The translations under genes and the position numbers were made by a program. Below the pieces are notes generated by a model, which saw nothing but the letters and a program-made list of their open reading frames with translations, made no database searches and was not told the origin of the DNA. From Lutibacter sp. (lineage in GTDB: Bacteria > Bacteroidota > Bacteroidia > Flavobacteriales > Flavobacteriaceae), in the NCBI GenBank assembly GCA_030683995.1, contig JAUXPH010000015.1, positions 208,416 through 272,415 on the forward strand: a stretch of 64,000 bases of DNA. The letters run 5' to 3'. Shown one piece after another: positions 53,015 to 61,212 of this stretch (the stretch's first letter is position 1; each line of letters begins with the position of its first letter).

Positions 53015-53857
53015 CTAATTTTTAGGCCAATGTAAAGGCATTAGTAATTCATCAGAAAAAGTAACTTCGACAGGTTCCATATTTGGCGCATTGTCTAACG
53101 AATGCATATTGTTTTCTAATTGTGCTGCTGTTTCTATCCCCATAATAACTATATCTATGAACTCCTGTTGAACAACATAGTTAAGTAACGCACCATGAAG
53201 AGATTCTTTATGGTGTTCATGAAGATACTGCAATTTAGGTTTAAGCTCATTAAAAAAAGGTGAAAGTTTTGCTGCATCAGTAAAAAACAGGCCTTGCAAA
53301 AAGGCAGAACGGGTATGTATTTCACAACCGTTGGCCTTTAATTTAATAAGTATGCTTTTAAAACGGGTATCAAAATAATTATAAGGAACTTGCACTAAAT
53401 CAGGAATAATTCCAGCCTGTGTAAGTGACTTATATTCTTCCGGTGTATTAAGTGAAAAACCTATTTTTTGTATTTTGTTTGCACTTTTTAATGCTTGTAG
53501 CGTTTTCCAAACTGTTGCATCCTGCAATAATTCGAGTGGTCGATGTGCTAAATACCCATACAAGGAATCCGTTTTAAGCAAACTAAGACTTTTAGTTAAT
53601 TGTTCGCCGACACTCCCATACTCTTGTGGTGGCATAAACTTCGAAACCAGTAAGTAACGATTGTTATGCAACATCCCAATAACAGATTCAGAACTTCCAT
53701 AGGCAGAAGCCGTATCAATTATTCGAATGCCATTTAAAAAGGCAACATCAAGAATCTTGGCAACTTCTTCAGGAGGTGTCTGTCCTTTAGTATTGGATAT
53801 TCCATAAGGCAACCCAAACTGAACGGAACCTATCCCTATTTTACTGATTTTTTTCAT
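53015..53857 (-). CDS. Aldo/keto reductase
   Basis: About 280 aa from ATG 53857 (MKKISKIGIGSVQFG); the TTG at 53884 in the track is unlikely. Catalytic tetrad visible: Asp and Tyr in IDTASAYGSSE, Lys in LLVSKFMPP and His in GYLAHRP. Overlaps the pseC end by 17 nt. AKRs of this kind recur in flavobacterial Pse-type clusters; the substrate is not known. Confidence 0.88.
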   Translation of the reverse strand: MKKISKIGIGSVQFGLPYGISNTKGQTPPEEVAKILDVAFLNGIRIIDTASAYGSSESVIGMLHNNRYLLVSKFMPPQEYGSVGEQLTKSLSLLKTDSLYGYLAHRPLELLQDATVWKTLQALKSANKIQKIGFSLNTPEEYKSLTQAGIIPDLVQVPYNYFDTRFKSILIKLKANGCEIHTRSAFLQGLFFTDAAKLSPFFNELKPKLQYLHEHHKESLHGALLNYVVQQEFIDIVIMGIETAAQLENNMHSLDNAPNMEPVEVTFSDELLMPLHWPKN

Positions 53858-55001
53858 AATAAGATATGATGGTATCAATAACAAATTTCTGTTCTTCGCT
53901 TGTCAATGTTGGGTACATCGGTAAACTTAAACAATGTTTGTAATAATTTTCAGATTGTGGCATATCTCCATCTTTCCAGCCAAATTGTCTGTAATAAGGC
54001 ATTAAATGTGCCGGTATGTAATGAACCTGCGCAAAAATATTCTGTTCTCTTAAAAAGTTAATCAATCCAGTTCTATCCTCTACTTCAACAACATATAAGT
54101 GATACGCATGACCTTCAACCACACCAGACTGCCCTTTGATGAATGTGGATTCTTTAAAAGCTTTTTGATAAATCGCTGCAATTTCTTTTCGTCTCTTTAG
54201 CCCATCATCGGCCCTTTTTAATTGGCTTAAACCCAAGGCGGCCTGAAAATCAGTAAGTCTGTAGTTATAGCCTAATTCTTGCATTTCGTAATACCAAACT
54301 CCATGCTGATAAACACGCTTGTCAGGGTCTTGTTGAATGCCATGGGATCTTAAAATCAATAACTCTTTATAAAGTTCCTCATCATTGGTAGTTATCATAC
54401 CTCCCTCACCCGCAGCTATATGTTTAACAGGATGAAAGGAAAATATTGCCAATTCTGCAAATTTACCGTTTCCGCAATTTTGCTTTTCTCCTTCTTTATC
54501 TATAAAATAACCTCCAGGCGCATGACATGCATCCTCAAGAATCCACATTCCATATTCATCTGCCAACTTTCTAAATTCTTCTAAATCATTAGCGCGGCCT
54601 GCAAAATCTACAGGTATTATCCCTTTATATGTCCCTTTCGGTGCATTTTCCAGTAAAGCTCTTACTTTATTTATATCCAAAAGATATGTAGCAGGATCTA
54701 TATCTGCAAAGACAACTTCACCACCACAATATTTCACACAGTTTGCTGATGCTACAAAGGTGATGGGGGTTGTAATTACTTTATCACCGGGTTTGATGTT
54801 TAGAGCCAATGCACTGAGATGTAATGCTGCGGTTCCATTCGAAACAGCAACAGCATATTTAGCCCCAATGTATTCTGCAAAACTGTCCTCAAATTTTTTA
54901 ATGTCTGGTCCTTGGGTTAACCAATCAGACTTTAATACTTCGACAACTACTTGGATATCTTCATCTGTGATATTTTGACGTCCATATGGTATTTTTTTCA
55001 T
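53841..55001 (-). CDS. pseC: UDP-4-amino-4,6-dideoxy-N-acetyl-beta-L-altrosamine transaminase
   Basis: 386 aa DegT/PLP enzyme. Start MKKIPYGRQNITDEDIQVV and the PLP lysine region SFHPVKHIAAGEGG are characteristic of PseC. Second step of the pseudaminic pathway, aminating the FnlA/PseB product at C4. It heads the long minus-strand operon; upstream 55002-55268 is AT-rich with no recognisable TAnnTTTG box. Confidence 0.92.
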   Translation of the reverse strand: MKKIPYGRQNITDEDIQVVVEVLKSDWLTQGPDIKKFEDSFAEYIGAKYAVAVSNGTAALHLSALALNIKPGDKVITTPITFVASANCVKYCGGEVVFADIDPATYLLDINKVRALLENAPKGTYKGIIPVDFAGRANDLEEFRKLADEYGMWILEDACHAPGGYFIDKEGEKQNCGNGKFAELAIFSFHPVKHIAAGEGGMITTNDEELYKELLILRSHGIQQDPDKRVYQHGVWYYEMQELGYNYRLTDFQAALGLSQLKRADDGLKRRKEIAAIYQKAFKESTFIKGQSGVVEGHAYHLYVVEVEDRTGLINFLREQNIFAQVHYIPAHLMPYYRQFGWKDGDMPQSENYYKHCLSLPMYPTLTSEEQKFVIDTIISYYEKNQ

Positions 55002-55268
55002 TTTATTTTATTTTATTTGAATTTTTTTAATTCAGTTAACTATTGATTCTTTAAATTCTTTTGAATAGTATTGATGTTGTTGATTAATTTGATATTTTGC
55101 TATCGTTAAATTGCTTTTTATGGTCAACCTATATCAGGGATGTACATCAAATAATCAGACAGAATAAGGCTTTCTTCGGAAAATTTAGATTGCACACTGC
55201 TAATAAATACACTTATATTTTTCAAAAAAACGCCTTTAAACTTTAATTTAATAAATATACTTAAAAAT

Positions 55269-55500
55269 CTACTCAAAATAATTCACCGAGATGTAACCAC
55301 CATCTTTTAAATATTGATCTTTTTGCATCAATTTTACATCACTTTGCATCATTTCTTTTACCAAGGCGGATAAATCGTATTTGCATTTCCAGCCTAATTT
55401 GGTGCATGCTTTTGTTGGGTCACCAATTAATAAATCCACTTCTGTTGGTCGGATCCCGATCCCGATAGCTATCGGGACTATCGGGATTGCAGGGCGGAAA
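55269..55500 (-). pseudogene. 3' fragment of a duplicated gmd gene (remnant 1)
   Basis: Reads [23 protein letters not shown]...LKDGGYISVNYFE, a close match to the last ~60 residues of the intact gmd directly upstream. The junction carries an extra ~39 nt built from the ATCCCGATAGCTATCGGGA palindrome, inserted in frame after FFFRP. No real start codon (the track's M is TTG). Confidence 0.9.
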
Positions 55501-55518
55501 AAAAACATGTTTTTACTT

Positions 55519-56643
55519 CTATTCAAAATAATTCAGCGTGGTATAACCACCATCTTTTAAATACTGGTCTTTCTGCATCAATTTTACATCACTTTGCATC
55601 ATTTCTTTTACCAAAGCCTGCAAATCATATTTGCATTCCCAACCTAATTTGGTGCGTGCTTTAGTAGGGTCACCTATTAACAAATCAACTTCTGTTGGTC
55701 GGAAATATTTAGGGTCAACCGATAGTACTTCTTTGCCAATTTCAATTTGGAATGTTGGATTGCTGCAGGTTTTCACAAAAGCTTTTTCATTGACACCTTC
55801 TCCTTTGAATTCTAATTCAATGCCTACTTCAGCAAAACTCATTCTTACAAAATCACGTACCGGGGTGGTTTTTCCTGTGGCTATTACCCAATCTTCTGCT
55901 TCATCGGCCTGTAAGATCATCCACATCATACGCACATAATCTTTGGCGTGTCCCCAGTCACGTTTTGCATCTAAGTTTCCTAAGTACAATTTATCCTGTA
56001 ATCCCAAGGCAATACGTGAAGTGGCTCTTGTAATTTTGCGGGTCACAAAAGTTTCGCCACGTACGGGAGATTCGTGGTTAAACAAAATACCGTTGCAGGC
56101 ATACATTCCATAAGCTTCGCGGTAGTTTACGGTAATCCAATAGGCATACATTTTTGCTACTGCATAAGGTGAACGCGGGTAAAATGGCGTGGTTTCCGAT
56201 TGTGGCACTTCCTGTACTTTACCGTACAATTCGGAAGTTGAGGCCTGATAAATTCGGGTTTTCTTTTCCAATCCCAACAAACGCACTGCATCTAAAATAC
56301 GCAGTGTACCCAATCCGTCGGCATTTCCGGTATATTCAGGGGTTTCAAAGGACACGGCTACGTGGCTCATCGCTGCCAAATTGTAAATTTCATCGGGCTG
56401 GATGTCTTTTATCAAGCGGATTAAGTTGGTGCTGTCGGTCATATCCCCGTAATGCAATATGAAGTTTTGGTTTTCTACGTGGGGATCCTGGTATAAATGA
56501 TCGATTCTATCGGTGTTAAACAGGGAAGTACGTCTTTTAAGTCCGTGAACGATGTAGCCTTTTTTTAGCAAGAACTCTGATAGGTATGCGCCGTCTTGTC
56601 CGGTTACGCCTGTGATGAATGCTGTTTTTTGTTGTGTGCTCAT
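55519..56643 (-). CDS. gmd: GDP-mannose 4,6-dehydratase
   Basis: 374 aa, full length. Extended SDR with [18 protein letters not shown], the catalytic STSELYGKV and [10 protein letters not shown] (YxxxK), and the GMD-specific [11 protein letters not shown] block. First step of GDP-L-fucose synthesis; fcl lies 900 bp upstream on the same strand. Three decayed copies of its 3' end lie nearby (55269, 59819 and 60829). Confidence 0.95.
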   Translation of the reverse strand: MSTQQKTAFITGVTGQDGAYLSEFLLKKGYIVHGLKRRTSLFNTDRIDHLYQDPHVENQNFILHYGDMTDSTNLIRLIKDIQPDEIYNLAAMSHVAVSFETPEYTGNADGLGTLRILDAVRLLGLEKKTRIYQASTSELYGKVQEVPQSETTPFYPRSPYAVAKMYAYWITVNYREAYGMYACNGILFNHESPVRGETFVTRKITRATSRIALGLQDKLYLGNLDAKRDWGHAKDYVRMMWMILQADEAEDWVIATGKTTPVRDFVRMSFAEVGIELEFKGEGVNEKAFVKTCSNPTFQIEIGKEVLSVDPKYFRPTEVDLLIGDPTKARTKLGWECKYDLQALVKEMMQSDVKLMQKDQYLKDGGYTTLNYFE

Positions 56644-56696
56644 GTTGGTTTTTTTTTATTAGTGGTGTTGTTAGTCGATTTTTTGTTTTACCCCGT

Positions 56697-56912
56697 CCCT
56701 TCCTTCGACCCGATAGCTATCGGGTCCGCTCTGGATGACATGGGAGCCAAAAAATCTAGATTCGTTTTAGAATAAATTTTGTCTTAATAAAAAATTTATT
56801 AACCCTAAGACATTCTTGAATAAATTCCTCCCTTTAGGGTCGGGGTAAAGAATTTATGAAACCCTAAAACATTCTTGAATAAATCCCTCCCCAGCCGGTA
56901 GGCGGGCACGCT
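56697..56912. repeat. Direct repeats CTCCCTTTAGGGTCGGGGTAAAG and a CCCGATAGCTATCGGG palindrome
   Basis: AATAAATTCCTCCCTTTAGGGTCGGGG occurs at 56819, in altered form at 56878 and again at about 57479. The 56878 copy is interrupted at 56892-56910 by GC-rich CAGCCGGTAGGCGGGCACG. CTTCGACCCGATAGCTATCGGGTC lies at 56703-56726. Confidence 0.75.
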
Positions 56913-57314
56913 TTAGTGTTGGGGTAAAGGATTTATTTCTTGTTCTAACTTTTTTAAAACTAAATCTATATCATTAATAATTTCTTCATTGGTAAATCGA
57001 ATTTCTTTCAATCCTTGAAATTGCAATAATTCACTTCTTTTAAAATCTTCACTTTTTTGTTCTTCTGAATCATGATATTTTCCATCAATCTCTAAAATCA
57101 GTTTTAATTCGTGGCAATAAAAGTCAACAATAAATTTATGTACAGGGTGCTGTCTTCTGAATTTATATCCACAAAACTGATTGTTTTTAAGTTTGTTCCA
57201 CATCAAAATTTCGGCTGTTGTCATCCTTTCCCTCAATTGCCTTGACATCTCAAAATTAGTGGGTGGTGCTCCTTTCCACATACTTTCATCATGATATGGA
57301 TGTTGCTTTTTCAA
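56913..57314 (-). CDS. DUF559 (Vsr-like endonuclease fold) protein
   Basis: Up to 133 aa; the first codon is TTG, and ATG 57281 would give 122 aa. Contains LRERMTTAEILMWNKLKNNQF, GYKFRRQHPVHKFIVDFYC and LILEIDGKYHD, the hallmarks of DUF559, a PD-(D/E)XK/Vsr-like nuclease fold of unknown role. The C-terminus (INPLPQH) is encoded by a repeat. It sits between fcl and gmd as likely cargo. Confidence 0.8.
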   Translation of the reverse strand: MKKQHPYHDESMWKGAPPTNFEMSRQLRERMTTAEILMWNKLKNNQFCGYKFRRQHPVHKFIVDFYCHELKLILEIDGKYHDSEEQKSEDFKRSELLQFQGLKEIRFTNEEIINDIDLVLKKLEQEINPLPQH

Positions 57315-57542
57315 TCTAATTCAAATTTTATATTGTTTAACTCAGCCATGAATATTGGCATTAAGATCGGTTTTTGTTTTGCCCCGTTCCTAAAGGATAA
57401 CTATATAGTCCGATTTTTTGTTTTACCCCATCCCTAAAGGGAGCCAAAAAATCCAAATTAATCTTACATTTTTTATTGAATAAATTCCTCCCTTTAGGGT
57501 CGGGGTAAAGAATTTATGAAACCATAAACTTAATTGTAGATC

Positions 57543-58505
57543 TTATGTTATCGTGTTATTTTTCTTTAAGTTTTCTACGTTCTCCAAGAACCAGTCGTAG
57601 GTTTTTTGAATGCCTTGTTCCAGGTTTAGTTTGTGTTTCCAGCCTAAGGCGTGCATTTTTGAGACGTCCAATAATTTTCTTGGAGTGCCGTCGGGTTTGG
57701 TGGCGTCCCAGATGATTTCTCCTTGGTGTTTTGTGATTTTTTGGATGGTTTCGGCCAGTTCTTTGATGGTTAAATCTTCACCGGTTCCTATGTTATACAG
57801 GTATTCGGGTAGTTTGTTTTCCAAGGCAAATACCACTGCTTCCGCCATATCATCCACAAATAGAAATTCCCGCATAGGCGTTCCGCTTCCCCATAGTTCG
57901 ACAGGCTCACTGCCCTTTAATTTTGCTTCGTGAAACTTTCGCATCATAGCGGGCAACACGTGAGAGGTGTTTAAATCGAAATTGTCGTGTGTGCCATATA
58001 AATTGGTTGGCATTAGGCTTACATAATCCTTGCCGTATTGTTTTCTGATGGCATCGCAGGCTTTTACCCCTGAAATTTTTGCGATGGCGTACCATTCGTT
58101 GGTAGGTTCTAACGGACCTGTTAATAAATATTCTTCTTTTAAAGGCTGAGGTGCCAATTTTGGATAGATGCAAGAACTTCCCAGGAAAATAAATTTTTCA
58201 ATGCCCGCCTGCAAGGCAGCATCAATCAGGTTGTTCTGAATTTGCATATTTTCCATCAGGAACTGGTATGGATAATTGCTGTTGGCCAAAATGCCGCCCA
58301 CCCTTGCCGCCGCATCTACAATCACTTCAGGTTTTTCTTTAGCAATGAAATCTTTTACCGCCTGCTGATTTTTTAAATCGAGGTCTTTACTGGAAGCCCC
58401 TATGATGTTTTTATATCCTTTGGCTAACAGGGATCTTTTTATGGCACTGCCCACCATACCATTATGGCCTGCAATGTATATTTTTGAGTTTTTATAAATC
58501 ATCAT
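57543..58505 (-). CDS. fcl: GDP-L-fucose synthase
   Basis: 320 aa SDR epimerase/reductase: IYIAGHNGMVGSAIKRSL, FLGSSCIYPKLAPQPLKEE, WYAIAKISGVKACDAI (YxxxK). Converts GDP-4-keto-6-deoxymannose to GDP-L-fucose. Together with gmd it supplies the fucose donor for the GT11-like enzyme at 37739-38596. Confidence 0.94.
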   Translation of the reverse strand: MMIYKNSKIYIAGHNGMVGSAIKRSLLAKGYKNIIGASSKDLDLKNQQAVKDFIAKEKPEVIVDAAARVGGILANSNYPYQFLMENMQIQNNLIDAALQAGIEKFIFLGSSCIYPKLAPQPLKEEYLLTGPLEPTNEWYAIAKISGVKACDAIRKQYGKDYVSLMPTNLYGTHDNFDLNTSHVLPAMMRKFHEAKLKGSEPVELWGSGTPMREFLFVDDMAEAVVFALENKLPEYLYNIGTGEDLTIKELAETIQKITKHQGEIIWDATKPDGTPRKLLDVSKMHALGWKHKLNLEQGIQKTYDWFLENVENLKKNNTIT

Positions 58506-58531
58506 CTTTAATGCTAATTAAGGGTTGAATA

Positions 58532-58665
58532 ATCATTGGCTTTAGCCAACGGATTAAAATATGTTCGTATTGAAGGCTTTAGCCAAAAACATTTTTATTA
58601 TTTTGGCTAAAGCCAATTTGAAATTCAACATTTTCCAGCCCGCTAAAGCAGGCGGCTATTGACAT
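58532..58665. repeat. GGCTTTAGCC-type hairpin repeats between fcl and the cupin gene
   Basis: GGCTTTAGCCAAAA and TTTTGGCTAAAGCC form a 14-bp stem at about 58577-58615. A shorter GGCTTTAGCC lies at about 58540, and GCCCGCTAAAGCAGGCGGC follows at about 58636. Confidence 0.75.
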
Positions 58666-58692
58666 AATCTAAGCCTTAATTCGCGTATTTAA

Positions 58693-59034
58693 TTAAGCTC
58701 TTTGATAATCGTCTTCTATACGCACAATGTCATCCTCACCAAAGTAGGTGCCGTATTGCACTTCAATAAAAACAAGCGGTTCCTGAAAAGGATTCTCAAT
58801 TCGGTGTTTGGCACCTAAAGGAATGAGCGCTGTTTCTCCTGTTTTATAGTCTTTTATTTCGCCATCGAGGGTGATTCTTCCCACACCTGAAACCATTGTC
58901 CATACTTCGGCACGCTGGTGGTGGTACTGGTAGGATAAACGCCCGCCCGGATATACCAAAATTCTTTTTACTTTATGGGTTGGCGCATCTTCCAATACCC
59001 AATATTCTCCCCAAGGTCTTTTATCGTGTTCCAT
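58693..59034 (-). CDS. Phosphomannose-isomerase type II C-terminal cupin domain protein
   Basis: 113 aa. PWGEYWVLEDAPTHKVKRILVYPGGRLSYQYHHQRAE is the signature of the ManC/AlgA C-terminal isomerase domain; HHQRAE and LGAKHRIENP supply metal ligands. Would interconvert fructose-6-P and mannose-6-P for GDP-mannose, feeding gmd. No ManC guanylyltransferase gene is in the window. Confidence 0.85.
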   Translation of the reverse strand: MEHDKRPWGEYWVLEDAPTHKVKRILVYPGGRLSYQYHHQRAEVWTMVSGVGRITLDGEIKDYKTGETALIPLGAKHRIENPFQEPLVFIEVQYGTYFGEDDIVRIEDDYQRA

Positions 59035-59064
59035 AATTTTTTATTGTTATCCGATTCATTTTTT

Positions 59065-59217
59065 ACAAACAGGTCCGCTCCTCTGGAGCTACAAACAGGT
59101 TGCTCCTCTGGAGCTACAAACAGGTTCGCTCCTCTGGAGCTACAATCAGGGCCGCTCCTACGGAGCTACAAACAGGTCGCCCCGATGGGGCTACAAATAT
59201 TTCGCTCCTACAGTGTT
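59065..59217. repeat. Array of six ~26-nt hairpin units
   Basis: Six units of ACAAACAGGTxCGCTCCTCTGGAGCT form. Hairpins are GCTCC-TCT-GGAGC (three), GCTCC-TAC-GGAGC, GCCCC-GAT-GGGGC and a decayed last unit. Located just upstream of the cupin gene start. Related single units occur at 365-446. Confidence 0.85.
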
Positions 59218-59280
59218 TTTTTCGTCGGCAGAATGATTGGTCTTGTTAAGGAATCTAATTTTAGTAGTTAACCCATTATT

Positions 59281-59703
59281 TTATTTATTCAACAACCAAG
59301 AAGACGATTGAATTTTATCACCTAAACCATCTATTAATTCTATTCCCAATTCTTTACAAACTGGCGCCTCAGGTATTGAAGTATTGTTTTGGTCTCCCCC
59401 GTTTGCAAATTCTAACTGATACTCATTTGACAGTTCCTGGCTTATTAAACGGATTGTTTCGCATACTGTACGATCTTGATCAATCGCTAAAAATACTTTA
59501 TCCACCGCTTTCAAATTCTCAACTATAAATACCCGCTCTGCTTGCGTTTGAAATTCTTTAGACCCTTTTAATTCACGCTGAAAATCATTGTTTACGATCA
59601 CAAATAATGTATCGCCTTGCGCTTTAGCCTTATTAAAATATTCAATATGCCCTTTATGAACAGGGTTAAAATAACCGCTTACTATGATTGCTTTTTTCTT
59701 CAT
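59281..59703 (-). CDS. Nucleotidyltransferase of the HxGH family (RfaE2/glycerol-3-P cytidylyltransferase type)
   Basis: About 140 aa from ATG 59703 (MKKKAIIVSGYFNP); the track's GTG start is less likely. HKGHIEYFNKAKAQGD carries the HxGH motif; the C-terminal part holds NGGDQNNTSIPEAPVCKELGI. Could make an activated sugar or polyol for the polysaccharide. No kinase partner is adjacent. Confidence 0.8.
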   Translation of the reverse strand: MKKKAIIVSGYFNPVHKGHIEYFNKAKAQGDTLFVIVNNDFQRELKGSKEFQTQAERVFIVENLKAVDKVFLAIDQDRTVCETIRLISQELSNEYQLEFANGGDQNNTSIPEAPVCKELGIELIDGLGDKIQSSSWLLNK

Positions 59704-59818
59704 TTTATACGAATTTTTATTACGAATTTTCACGAATTAATCCGAATTGGGCGGATTATAAAAGATTACGCGGATTGTTTATTTTGTGTTGATGTATCTT
59801 TTCCAGATTAGGCCGGTT

Positions 59819-59990
59819 ACTCAAAATAATTCAAGGTCGTATAGCCACCCTCTTTTAAATACTGGTCTTTCTGCATCAATTTCAGGTTGCTTTATCACTT
59901 TTTTTACCAAGACGGGTAAATCGTATTTACATTCCCAGCCTAATTTGGTGCGTACTTTTGTAGGGTCGCCAATTAATAAAGCCTTATTTG
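59819..59990 (-). pseudogene. 3' fragment of gmd (remnant 2)
   Basis: Nucleotide-level match to the end of gmd: TCAAAATAATTCAAGGTCGTATAGCCACC, AAATACTGGTCTTTCTGCATCAATTT and CCCAGCCTAATTTGGTGCGT. It carries indels and then diverges at AATTAATAAAGCC. A shared tail (GTTCTTATATTTTT, GGAGATTACTGCCTCAA) extends to about 60040 and recurs next to remnant 3. Confidence 0.85.
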
Positions 59991-60090
59991 TCGTTCTTAT
60001 ATTTTTACAATTGGTCAGTTGGAGAATGGAGATTACTGCCTCAATCCCTTTGCCTATCAGGATTCAGCTCGGGGTCGTTTTTTTAGTCGG

Positions 60091-60390
60091 TTATAGAAAT
60101 GTCAATCCGATTTTTTTGTTTAGTCCTTGCTCAAAAATTCGGATTAATGTTGAAAGTTGTATGTTTCCTTTAGCGTTTTCAAGTTTGGAAATATAACTTT
60201 TTTTCGTACCTGCTTTTTCGGCCAGTTCTTCTTGTGTCATTTTAGCTTCCTTTCGAGCCGATTTTAGCATTTCACTCACGATAAACATTTGAGCACCTTC
60301 TTCGTACTTATTTCTACTTTCAGTCCCAATTTGCCCGTGTTCGCGTTCAATTAACTCGTCAAAAGTCTGAATATTTTTGTAATTTTTCAT
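60091..60390 (-). CDS. HigA-type helix-turn-helix antitoxin
   Basis: About 99 aa from ATG 60390 (MKNYKNIQTFDELIEREHGQ); the track's TTG start is rejected. XRE-type HTH near residues 40-95: SARKEAKMTQEELAEKAGTKKSYISKLENAKGNIQLSTLIRIFE. Follows the toxin (HigBA order) and overlaps it by 32 nt. Would repress the operon through the operator at 60739-60756. Confidence 0.9.
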   Translation of the reverse strand: MKNYKNIQTFDELIEREHGQIGTESRNKYEEGAQMFIVSEMLKSARKEAKMTQEELAEKAGTKKSYISKLENAKGNIQLSTLIRIFEQGLNKKIGLTFL

Positions 60391-60730
60391 TTTCCTGTTT
60401 TTTATTGTCAAAATACTTGTTCATTAATTGAACCGCTTTGTCAATTTCGTTCTGCGGTGTTTTTTGGGTCTTTTTTTGAAATCCGTTAAAAAGAACCACA
60501 AGATGCCCTTGGTCAAAGCAACAGTAAACTCTATAAATATTCGATTGAAATTCAATTCGTATTTCAAAAAGTCCATCGGTTCCTGTTATATGATCCAAGA
60601 ACTTTTTAGGCACTCTGTCAACTTGTTTAATCAGCTCGAAAACATATTGAATTTTGCCTTTTACCTTTTGGTCTTGCTGCTGGTAAAATTTAAGAAAATT
60701 GTTTTCATAAAAGATTATTTGTCTGATCAT
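60359..60730 (-). CDS. HigB/RelE-type toxin
   Basis: 123 aa Gp49/HigB-like: VKGKIQYVFELIKQVDRVPKKFLDHITGTDGLFEIRIEFQSNIYRVYCCFDQGHLVVLFNGFQKKTQKTP. Toxin-first order and a long C-terminal tail (NKYFDNKKQENEKLQKYSDF) that overlaps the antitoxin. Module is flanked by gmd remnants 2 and 3. Confidence 0.9.
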   Translation of the reverse strand: MIRQIIFYENNFLKFYQQQDQKVKGKIQYVFELIKQVDRVPKKFLDHITGTDGLFEIRIEFQSNIYRVYCCFDQGHLVVLFNGFQKKTQKTPQNEIDKAVQLMNKYFDNKKQENEKLQKYSDF

Positions 60731-60734
60731 TTTA

Positions 60735-60766
60735 CAAAGTTATCTTAAATGATAACATTTTCCAAA
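60735..60766 (-). promoter_or_regulatory. Promoter and operator of higBA
   Basis: TAACTTTG (-7) at 60742-60735 and TTTG (-33) at 60766-60763, spacer 20 nt. An 18-bp perfect inverted repeat GTTATC-N6-GATAAC (60739-60756) overlaps the -7 box and is the likely HigA operator. The -7 box ends 4 nt before ATG 60730, so the mRNA should be leaderless or nearly so. Confidence 0.7.
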
Positions 60767-60828
60767 TTTTATTAAATGATTTTTTCTCAGTCAAAATGCA
60801 CCATAAATATAAATATTGGACTGCCTGC

Positions 60829-61150
60829 CCAGCATCAATTATCATTTCTTTCACCAAGGCGGGTAAATCGTTTATTTGTTTAATTGGTTATTTGTTTAAT
60901 CGGTTAATCGTTTAACTGGTGAATTGGTTAATCAATTAACCTTATTTCTAAACAGTTAACCTTTTCCTAAACAGTTAACCGATTAACCTTTTTCCTAACC
61001 GATTAACCTTTTTATAAACAGTTAACCAATTAACCTTTTTGTAGGGTTGCCAATTAATAAAGCCTTATTTGTTGTTCTTATATTTTTTCTGTTCGTCAGT
61101 CGGAGACTGGAGATCACTGCCTCAAAGTCGGGAGTCCCGATGGTTATCGG
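60829..61150 (-). pseudogene. 3' fragment of gmd (remnant 3), split by a GGTTAATC/GATTAACC repeat
   Basis: AGCATCAATTATCATTTCTTTCACCAAGGCGGGTAAATCG (about 60830-60870) and GTAGGGTTGCCAATTAATAAAGCC (61041 on) are the two halves of a gmd remnant related to remnant 2. Between them lie about 170 bp of TTAATCGGTTAATC / AACCGATTAACC units, forming a long inverted repeat. It ends near a TCCCGATGGTTATCGGGATTGCGGAG palindrome. Confidence 0.75.
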
Positions 61151-61212
61151 GATTGCGGAGCAGTTCATTTATTCTTTTTAGATTATCAATTCCCCCTTTG
61201 GGGGCTAGGGGG

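Noticed and set aside
59065-59217. Possible CRISPR array
   Set aside because: Units are only ~26 nt, contiguous and palindromic, without unique spacers of constant length and without cas genes.
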